From a virus: DNA of 37,601 bases. Each line of letters starts with the position of its first letter. Position 1 is the stretch's first letter. The stretch lies in the IMG/VR virus record IMGVR_UViG_3300042479_001090, positions 1 through 37,601 of that record. One strand, written 5' to 3'. Positions 31,986-37,601 of this stretch are shown here, in pieces. Below the pieces are notes generated by a model. The model ran no database searches. It was not told the origin of the DNA and worked only from the letters and a program-made list of their open reading frames with translations. The position numbers were made by a program, and so were the translations under genes.

Positions 31986-33446
31986 ATGCCACTAACCAGA
32001 ATCACTTCACAGTTAATTAGTATACCATCCAATTATCCATTAACAGGATCATTAAATGGTACTGCTAGTTATGCAACAACTGCTAGTTTTGCAATGAACG
32101 GTGGTTCTGGTGGTGGCGGTGGTACTACTAGTTTAACAGGAATAACATTTCCGTATGTAAGTGGAAGCAATGTATATACATTGTCACAAAGTGCGGTTGC
32201 TGCTAATGATTTATTATTGAGTGTAAATGGTGTAGTACAAACACCTACAACAGATTATACGGTGAGTGCGAGTAGTGTTACATTTACAGACAGTTATCCA
32301 TCTGGTAGCAGTGTAAATGTAAGATATCTTGTTACCGCCACTTCTTCTAGCTTTGTAGATTTAGCTAATATAGTATTGACAGGCACAACCACAGGTGATG
32401 CTTATTATCCACAAGTTGCTGCATTGTTACATTTTGACGGTACAAATGGTAGCACCACTATAACAGACAATAGCAAAAATAATTTAACTGTTACGGCATC
32501 AAATGGTGCGTTTATAAGTACAGCCCAAAGTAAATTTGGTGGAGCCAGTGCATTTTTTGACGGTACAAATGATTATGTTTCAACAACTTATAATACGGCT
32601 TTATTTGATTGGTGGACTGTAGATTATACATTAGAAATGTGGGTCTATGCAATTTCATTTCCTGCCGCAACGGGAAGTGGCGGAAGTGTCGGCAATTTGA
32701 TTGGTAATATGAGTTTTAATAGCGACACAAATTATTGGAGTTTTGGTACAAATTCGAGCGGTAATGTAAAGTTTTATTATTATAACGGTTCTGCCCAATC
32801 TTTTACAAGCAATTTAACTCTTACTTTAAATACGTGGACACATTTAACAATGGTAAAAAGTTCGGTTGGGGTAGATATATATGTAAATGGAGTAAAAAGT
32901 TCAACTACACACACTATAGTAGGAACCCCACAATCATCTACTAATACAGCTTTTACTATAGGCGCTTATACTAATGGTTTTTATCAAGGTTATATAGATG
33001 AATTACGAATTACTAAGGGATATGCTAGGTATACTGGTAATTTTACGCCATCAACAACTGCGTTTTCTAATACAGGTGGTGATGTAGGTAAAGCGTTGGT
33101 GGTAAATAGTACTGCTACAGGTGTTAGTATTGGTACCGCTGGTTATTTTAGTTCACAATTAGCAAAAGCTTGGGTCAACTTTAACGGTACAGGCACTGTA
33201 GCTATAAGAGATAGTTACAATGTAAGCAGTATTACAGATTTAGGAACAGGTAATTATCGTGTGAATTTTTCTTCTACTTTATCTACAATTCCATCTGTAG
33301 CAGCATCTACGAGTAATGAATCAGTAAATACTGATTTTGGTGTAAATGTAAATTCATATACAACTTCTACTGTAAATCTATATTGTGTAGAAAATGGAAC
33401 GGTCACAGATAAATCTGCAATTTCTGCAATTGTATTTAGTAATTAA
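31986..33446 (+). CDS. Short tail fibre: attachment head, LamG domain and AWVNFNG tip
   Basis: This 486-residue protein starts MPLTRITSQLISIPSNYPLT followed by GSLNGTASYATTASFAMNGG, like the 29023 gene. A small beta module with NGVVQTPTTDYTVSASSVTF spans about 50-115. A LamG-like domain spans about 143-360 (ALLHFDGTNGSTTITDNS, FFDGTNDYVSTT, YTLEMWVYA, WTHLTMVKSSVGVDIYVNG, YIDELRITKGYARYT). The C-terminal part has QLAKAWVNFNGTGTVAIRDS and YNVSSITDLGTGNYRVNF, a widely shared phage fibre tip. The LamG plus tip part is duplicated in the next gene, so the two proteins probably present related binding surfaces. The tip variant differs after about residue 430, where receptor specificity may lie (inference). 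Confidence 0.85.
   Translation: MPLTRITSQLISIPSNYPLTGSLNGTASYATTASFAMNGGSGGGGGTTSLTGITFPYVSGSNVYTLSQSAVAANDLLLSVNGVVQTPTTDYTVSASSVTFTDSYPSGSSVNVRYLVTATSSSFVDLANIVLTGTTTGDAYYPQVAALLHFDGTNGSTTITDNSKNNLTVTASNGAFISTAQSKFGGASAFFDGTNDYVSTTYNTALFDWWTVDYTLEMWVYAISFPAATGSGGSVGNLIGNMSFNSDTNYWSFGTNSSGNVKFYYYNGSAQSFTSNLTLTLNTWTHLTMVKSSVGVDIYVNGVKSSTTHTIVGTPQSSTNTAFTIGAYTNGFYQGYIDELRITKGYARYTGNFTPSTTAFSNTGGDVGKALVVNSTATGVSIGTAGYFSSQLAKAWVNFNGTGTVAIRDSYNVSSITDLGTGNYRVNFSSTLSTIPSVAASTSNESVNTDFGVNVNSYTTSTVNLYCVENGTVTDKSAISAIVFSN
32382..33239 (+). repeat. Tandem duplication of LamG-plus-tip region, copy 1
   Basis: This region aligns with 33495-34337. Anchors GGTGATG, TTTGACGG, and AGCAAAAGCTTGGGTCAACT are shared. 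The offset changes from 1113 to 1098 nt, so the LamG parts differ in length by 15 nt net. Confidence 0.85.
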
Positions 33447-33452
33447 AAATAT

Positions 33453-34538
33453 ATGGCAACCAAACCTTTTTTATCACAAATCGCAGTACCTGTTGGAACC
33501 ACAACAGGTGATGTTTATTATCCACAAACCAGCTTATTGATGCATTTTAATGGTACAAATGGTAGTACCACTATGACAGATAATAGCAAAAATAACATAA
33601 CTGTTACATCAAATAATGGTGCTGCAATTAGTACGGCACAAAGCAAATTCGGCGGCAGTAGCGTATTATTTGACGGTACAAATGATTATTTAACTACTAA
33701 TACAAATGCTAATTTAGCACTAGAAAGTGAAAATTTTACAATTGAGGGCTGGTTTTATTTTATTGACGGCGTGAATAATTCGTTGCGTCCTGTATTAGGT
33801 AATTATTCGGCATATTCGTCTAATAGTATTTATTTTGGAAAACACAATGCTTATGGTGGTAAAATGTCACTTTGGCTTGGTAACTATTCTAGCAATGCGG
33901 CATTATTGGCAGATCCAACTGCTCTTACAAATAATCAATGGATACATTTTGCTATAGTGAGAAATGGTTCAAATTGGACAATGTATAGAGATGGAGTAAG
34001 TGTTGCAACTGCTACTTATAGTGGTGTTACAAGTACAACAAATTTCTTTTATATAGGAACTAGTGGTGATGGATATTATTTTCAAGGTTATATAGATGAA
34101 TTGCGAATTACAAAAGGTATAGCTAGGTATACCAGTAATTTTACGCCATCTACCACGCAATTTTTAGATAGTACAGGTGATGCAAATAGTAATGTAGTGG
34201 TTAATAGTACTGCAACAGGATTTGCAATAGGAACAGGTGGTATAAATGGCGCACAATTAGCAAAAGCTTGGGTCAACTTTAATGGTCAAGGCACCGTAGC
34301 AATACGAGATAGTTACAATGTAACCAGTATAACAGATAATGGCGTAGGAATTTTTACAGTTAATTATAATTCTTTTAGTAATAGTAACTATTGCGTACAA
34401 GTATCTATACGAGAATGGGCGGTTTATACTGCATCCGGTGGTATAATAACAAATAATAGCGTAAAACTAGATATATATGGGAGTTCAGGCACAAACCAAG
34501 ATCCAACGCATGTTTTTGTAACGATATTTAGCAATTGA
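33453..34538 (+). CDS. LamG and AWVNFNG-tip protein, duplicate of the preceding gene (361 residues)
   Basis: A short head (MATKPFLSQIAVPVGTTTGD) lacks the attachment and NGVVQ modules of the preceding gene, so this copy is truncated at the 5' side relative to its paralog. LamG-like domain at about 25-245: LLMHFNGTNGSTTMTDNS, LFDGTNDYLTTN, FTIEGWFYF, WIHFAIVRNGSNWTMYRDG and YIDELRITKGIARYT. The tip has QLAKAWVNFNGQGTVAIRDS and YNVTSITDNGVGIFTVNY, then a distal part that is unlike the paralog and ends VFVTIFSN. It may form mixed trimers with the longer paralog or mount by other means; the sequence does not say. Confidence 0.83.
   Translation: MATKPFLSQIAVPVGTTTGDVYYPQTSLLMHFNGTNGSTTMTDNSKNNITVTSNNGAAISTAQSKFGGSSVLFDGTNDYLTTNTNANLALESENFTIEGWFYFIDGVNNSLRPVLGNYSAYSSNSIYFGKHNAYGGKMSLWLGNYSSNAALLADPTALTNNQWIHFAIVRNGSNWTMYRDGVSVATATYSGVTSTTNFFYIGTSGDGYYFQGYIDELRITKGIARYTSNFTPSTTQFLDSTGDANSNVVVNSTATGFAIGTGGINGAQLAKAWVNFNGQGTVAIRDSYNVTSITDNGVGIFTVNYNSFSNSNYCVQVSIREWAVYTASGGIITNNSVKLDIYGSSGTNQDPTHVFVTIFSN
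33495..34337 (+). repeat. Tandem duplication of LamG-plus-tip region, copy 2
   Basis: This is the second copy of 32382-33239. Divergence is higher in the middle of the LamG domain than in its edges or in the first 30 residues of the tip. Confidence 0.85.
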
Positions 34539-34545
34539 AATTAAC

Positions 34546-34553
34546 TATATATA
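34546..34553 (+). promoter_or_regulatory. TATWTATA start-site element before the 74-residue protein
   Basis: TATATATA lies 5 nt before the ATG at 34559. Its presence helped in choosing this ATG instead of the upstream TTG that overlaps the preceding stop. Confidence 0.3.
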
Positions 34554-34558
34554 ACTGT

Positions 34559-34783
34559 ATGAATGAAAAACGAATAATATACCCAACGGAAAATGGTGGA
34601 GTTGCTATAATAATACCATCAATAAATGCAAAAAATGCAGATGAAACTTATGATGACTTTATCGCAAGAATTGCTGCAAAAGATGTACCAGCAGGAACAT
34701 CATATAAAATTGTGCCAGTAGACGATATACCAACAGATAGAACCTTCAGAAACGCCTGGGAATATCCAACAGATACACTATAA
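34559..34783 (+). CDS. Small virion-associated protein with DIPTDRTFRNAWE end (74 residues)
   Basis: I start it at ATG 34559 (MNEKRIIYPTENGGVAIIIP). A TTG at 34535 overlapping the previous TGA would add eight residues, but the ATG has the local start element. The middle carries YDDFIARIAAKDVPAGTSYK and the end VDDIPTDRTFRNAWEYP. This order is a recurrent short protein in uncultured phage genomes, typically encoded just before a tail-chaperone-like partner; I recall it by pattern and have not searched. The next gene (34790) fits that partner. Its function is unproven; fibre assembly is the favoured inference. Confidence 0.75.
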   Translation: MNEKRIIYPTENGGVAIIIPSINAKNADETYDDFIARIAAKDVPAGTSYKIVPVDDIPTDRTFRNAWEYPTDTL

Positions 34784-34789
34784 TATCAT

Positions 34790-35035
34790 ATGATAACAAT
34801 AAATCTTGATAAAGCCAAAGAAATACAAAAAAATAGATGGAGAAACGCAAGAAAATCTATACTGGAAAAATTAGATACAGAATTTATGCGTGCTGTTGAA
34901 ACCGGAGACACAACCAAACAACAACAAATCGCAGCACAAAAACAAACACTACGAGATGTTACAACCACCGATTTATCCACTATAACCAATACACAAGAAC
35001 TTAAAAATGTTTGGCCGGATATATTAAGTCAATGA
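34790..35035 (+). CDS. Small helical, tail-chaperone-like protein (81 residues)
   Basis: The protein reads MITINLDKAKEIQKNRWRNA, then KSILEKLDTEFMRAVETGDT, QQQIAAQKQTLRDVTTTDLS and LKNVWPDILSQ. The helix-rich layout with xQxLRDV followed by a terminal WP is like the small tail assembly chaperone group represented at 9900 (YRQKLRDIP and WPSIP). It follows the preceding gene by 6 nt and precedes the next fibre by 12 nt. It may help fold or attach the fibre encoded at 35048 or those before it. The similarity is in a short motif, so the family link is moderate. Confidence 0.75.
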   Translation: MITINLDKAKEIQKNRWRNARKSILEKLDTEFMRAVETGDTTKQQQIAAQKQTLRDVTTTDLSTITNTQELKNVWPDILSQ

Positions 35036-35047
35036 TATTTAATATAG

Positions 35048-37601
35048 ATGGCACTCAATCAATTAAAATTTGATCAGCTAGAAACTGGCTCAGTTTATCC
35101 AATTACCGCTTCATACGCACTTAATTCAAGTGGCGGTGGTGGTGGAACAACTTTAACTACAGGTAGTACATACCCAATTACAGCAAGTTGGTCAAATAAT
35201 GCAACAACAGCTAGTTTTGCATCTAATTCTACTAGTGCAAGTTATAGTAATACCGCATCTGTTGCTTTAAATTCGTTGACGGCTAGTTATTTAAATCCAA
35301 TATCACAAAGCTTAATACCATCAACAGGATCCATTTATAGTCTAGGTTCACCCACCAATAAATGGAAAGATTTATATGTAAGTACAGGTAGTATTTACAT
35401 CGGCGAAACAGTTTTAAGTACATCCGGTTCAACATTATTCGCAAATTCAAGCCCAATTGTAACATTAAATACCGCATCCGGTCAAATTGAAGTTGCTGGT
35501 TTAACCGCTAGTTTAAGTGCAAGTTTCGCATCAAATGCCATTTTGTTAAACAATACCGCATCAACTGTATTTGCTACTACAGGCAGTAATACTTTTAGTG
35601 GAAGTCAAACGGTTCACGGAAATATTACTGTAAATGGTAGTTTGTTTGGAACCGCATCAGTTGCTTTAACATCCAGTTACAATTTAAATAGTGTTAGTAG
35701 TTCATATTCTTTGACGGCTTCATACGCAATGAATGGTGGTTCTGGTGGTGGAACTACATTAACTACAGGTAGTAGTTATCCAATAACATCAAGTTGGGCT
35801 ATTAATGTAGTGTCTGCTTCGTATGCATTAATCGCTGAAAGTGCAACAACTGCTAATTCGTCAACCAGTGCAAGTTATGCTTTAACTGCTTCATTTGCAT
35901 TAAACAGTATTGCTGGTGCATCAGGCAGTGAAGGTGGTGGGTTATTGGTTGCAACAAGTGATGGTTTTAATTATAACATTGCTGGTTATTCTGGTACCTT
36001 TCCAACTATCACATTGGTAAGAGGACAGTTGTATTATTTTAACATAAGTGGTATATCTGCTTCACATCCATTTGCTTTAAGATTATCAAGTGGTAATACG
36101 AGTGCGGTACCAGGTACAACAAACAATAATCCTGTAAGTGGTAATGCAAACACAAGTACTTTAATAATTTATAGAGTACCAAATGATGCGCCTTCTAGTA
36201 TAGTTTATCAATGTACTGTACATTCAGGTATGATTGGAACTATAAATATAGTCAATCAATATGGAACTACACTAACAACAGGTAGTAGTTATCCAATTAC
36301 CAGTAGTTGGAGCAATAATGCAACAACTGCTACATCAGCGACATCCGCAACATCAGCGAATAGTGCAACAAGTGCGTCATATTCGTTAAGTTCAAGTTTT
36401 GCAACTACCGCAACTAGTGCAGCAACTGCTACATCAGCGACATCTGCAAATAGTGCCAATACAGCGAATAGTGCGACAAGTGCTTCATATTCATTGAGTT
36501 CAAGTTACGCATCTGCTGCAGGTACAGCTACTAGTGCAACATCTGCAAATAGTGCAACAAGTGCGTCATATTCATTAACATCCAGTTATAATTTAAATAG
36601 TGTTAGTTCAAGTTTTGCATCAACTGCAAGTTATAATTTAAATAGTATTAGTAGTTCATATGCATTAACTGCTTCATACGCAATGAATGGTGGTTCTGGT
36701 GGTGGAACTACATTAACTACAGGTAGTAGTTATCCAATTACCAGTAGTTGGAGCAATAATGCTTTAACTGCTTCATATGCAATAAACGCAGTATCAATTA
36801 TTACCGCTTCATTACAAACAGGTAGTATTGCTAGTCAAACAATTCTTTATAATGTTACTACATCACAAGATAATATCATTTCTGGATTAAATCTAACAGG
36901 AAATAAATGGGGAGTTAGTGTTATAGAAGAATGGAATAATGTTTCTGGTGACATTTATTATCCAAGTTGTAGCTTACTTTTACATTTTAGTGGCAGTAAT
37001 GGAAGCACCACATTCACCGATAATAGTCCAAGAACAAAAACAGCAACATCAAATAATGGTGCGGTAATAAGTACTGCGCAAAGTAAATTCGGTGGAACAA
37101 GTGGATTTTTTGACGGTACAAATGATTATGTTTCAATTCCAAATAATGCGGAATTTAATTTTGCATCAGGAACATTTACAGTTGAACTTTGGGCATATTT
37201 TTCTTCGGTATCTGATCAGAGAGTTTTAGTTACTAATTATCAAGATACTACAAATGGTTGGGTACTTCAATTATTGAACGGTATAGTAAATGTAAATTTA
37301 TCAGGAAATGGACAGGATATTATAGGCACTACAACCATTTTAGTTAATACTTGGTATCACATTACAGTATCCGGTACAGCTGGTGCATATAAATTATTTT
37401 TGAATGGTGTTCAAGAAGGTTCTACATATACAGGAGGAACTACATTAACATCTACATCCGCCTTAACAATTGGCCAAATTATAAGCAGTGGTTATTTTAT
37501 TGGTTATATAGATGAATTGCGAATAACGAATGGTGTAGCTAGATACACTGCTAGTTTTGCAACACAATCAATTGAATTTCCAAATCAACTTCCTCAATAT
37601 G
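35048..37601 (+). CDS. Long tail fibre with embedded cupredoxin-like domain and LamG domain (partial at 3' edge)
   Basis: The frame is open from ATG 35048 to the window end (851 codons), so the C terminus lies outside. The head MALNQLKFDQLETGSVYPIT leads to SYALN repeats, the GSPTNKWKDLYVSTGSIYIG block shared with the 25707 gene, and SGSQTVHGNITVNGSL. Residues 299-402 form a cupredoxin-like domain (see its own entry). Long Ala-Thr-Ser and SSYNLNS repeats follow. After residue about 590 comes a part related to the 29023 fibre (WGVSVIEEWNNVSGD), and a LamG-like domain from about 638 (LLLHFSGSNGSTTFTD, GFFDGTNDYVSIPN, FTVELWAYF, YIDELRITNGVARYTA). The protein ends here at FPNQLPQY. It is a multi-domain fibre with two different adhesive or ligand-binding modules. 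Confidence 0.85.
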   Translation, partial: MALNQLKFDQLETGSVYPITASYALNSSGGGGGTTLTTGSTYPITASWSNNATTASFASNSTSASYSNTASVALNSLTASYLNPISQSLIPSTGSIYSLGSPTNKWKDLYVSTGSIYIGETVLSTSGSTLFANSSPIVTLNTASGQIEVAGLTASLSASFASNAILLNNTASTVFATTGSNTFSGSQTVHGNITVNGSLFGTASVALTSSYNLNSVSSSYSLTASYAMNGGSGGGTTLTTGSSYPITSSWAINVVSASYALIAESATTANSSTSASYALTASFALNSIAGASGSEGGGLLVATSDGFNYNIAGYSGTFPTITLVRGQLYYFNISGISASHPFALRLSSGNTSAVPGTTNNNPVSGNANTSTLIIYRVPNDAPSSIVYQCTVHSGMIGTINIVNQYGTTLTTGSSYPITSSWSNNATTATSATSATSANSATSASYSLSSSFATTATSAATATSATSANSANTANSATSASYSLSSSYASAAGTATSATSANSATSASYSLTSSYNLNSVSSSFASTASYNLNSISSSYALTASYAMNGGSGGGTTLTTGSSYPITSSWSNNALTASYAINAVSIITASLQTGSIASQTILYNVTTSQDNIISGLNLTGNKWGVSVIEEWNNVSGDIYYPSCSLLLHFSGSNGSTTFTDNSPRTKTATSNNGAVISTAQSKFGGTSGFFDGTNDYVSIPNNAEFNFASGTFTVELWAYFSSVSDQRVLVTNYQDTTNGWVLQLLNGIVNVNLSGNGQDIIGTTTILVNTWYHITVSGTAGAYKLFLNGVQEGSTYTGGTTLTSTSALTIGQIISSGYFIGYIDELRITNGVARYTASFATQSIEFPNQLPQY
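35279..35644 (+). repeat. 366-bp dispersed direct repeat, copy 2
   Basis: This is the second copy of 25941-26306, placed at the same relative position near the head of a different fibre gene. The gap-free match over 366 bp suggests transfer between the genes by recombination or shared ancestry by duplication. Confidence 0.9.
35942..36253 (+). other. Coding region of a cupredoxin-like domain with complete copper-ligand set
   Basis: Residues 299-402 of the 35048 fibre. Landmarks are FPTITLVRGQLYYFNISG, then SHPF (His340), a Gly/Asn/Thr-rich loop, RVPNDAP, and YQCTVHSGMIGTINIV with Cys389, His392 and Met395. This is the order and spacing of type 1 copper ligands (His ... Cys-x2-His-x2-Met, as in amicyanin). 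Similar domains exist in structural proteins of aquatic phages, to my knowledge. Actual copper binding is not shown by sequence. Confidence 0.75.

Noticed and set aside
34535-34558. TTG start overlapping the previous TGA for the 74-residue protein
   Set aside because: The ATG at 34559 has TATATATA at 5 nt and gives an N terminus (MNEKRIIYPTENGG) like those I recall for this type of protein; the extra residues look like untranslated spacer.
1-37601. Diversity-generating retroelement acting on the adhesins
   Set aside because: No reverse transcriptase and no pair of template/variable repeats with adenine-biased changes was seen; the repeats found differ mainly at silent sites and in all bases.
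1-37601. tRNA genes, insertion sequences, integrase or attachment sites
   Set aside because: No cloverleaf-like sequence, transposase or recombinase gene, or flanking inverted repeats were noticed.

Overview
The window is a stretch of a tailed double-stranded DNA phage genome (Caudoviricetes), about one third G+C by eye, and almost all of it encodes virion adhesion proteins. The evidence is the protein content: very long repeat-rich fibre proteins (SYALTA/GTATTASYA and VGIGTTxPxAKL modules), many concanavalin A/LamG-like jelly rolls ending in the usual ARYG(V/L) or ARYT edge, classic phage fibre tips (AWVNFNGxGTVAIRDSYNV, WYGFVGGLNY, GKSIALSFILG), a tail-assembly-chaperone-like protein, and no replication, packaging or metabolic gene. 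The genome is probably large, because about 37 kb is spent on adhesins. The host cannot be named; small homologues I recall from uncultured aquatic phages make a freshwater or marine phage the best guess.

Layout. 1-10352 (+): end of a LamG protein, a three-jelly-roll protein, a 2119-residue fibre, a fibre with two Thr-Pro linkers and a tail-assembly-chaperone-like protein. 10349-11008 (-): the only reverse gene, a GT-A glycosyltransferase, convergent with the gene before it and divergent from the next. 11080-11562 (+): two small helical proteins closed by a clear intrinsic terminator at 11584-11618. 11694-17152 (+): a virion protein, a small one, and a GTG-started 1088-residue protein made almost wholly of 19-residue repeats. 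17176-25707 (+): a modular fibre, two tandem paralogous propeller-like proteins, a 1077-residue protein with a polyglycine domain plus LamG, and a small protein. 25707-35035 (+): a fibre with a C1q-like tip, four LamG proteins and several small virion or chaperone-like proteins. 35048-37601 (+): a fibre that runs off the window and carries a cupredoxin-like domain with all four copper-ligand positions filled. No gene-free stretch exceeds 131 nt.

How it fits together. The genes lie head to tail with tiny gaps, so they probably make long late transcripts. Three kinds of start site are visible: strong Shine-Dalgarno (11080, 30511), overlapping stop/start (GTGA at 13886; TAATG at 25707 and 30891), and an AT element TATWTATA placed 4-6 nt before the start codon (2185, 13886, 18773, 29023, 31986, 34559, with near matches at 8559, 17176 and 20556). 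Repeated DNA within and between genes (366 bp shared by two fibres, in-phase 570-, 183- and 171-bp repeats, 18- and 12-bp minisatellites, two tandem gene duplications) suggests that the adhesin set evolves by recombination and duplication. The 1088-residue 19-mer repeat protein, the cupredoxin domain inside a fibre and the start-site element are the items most worth following up.
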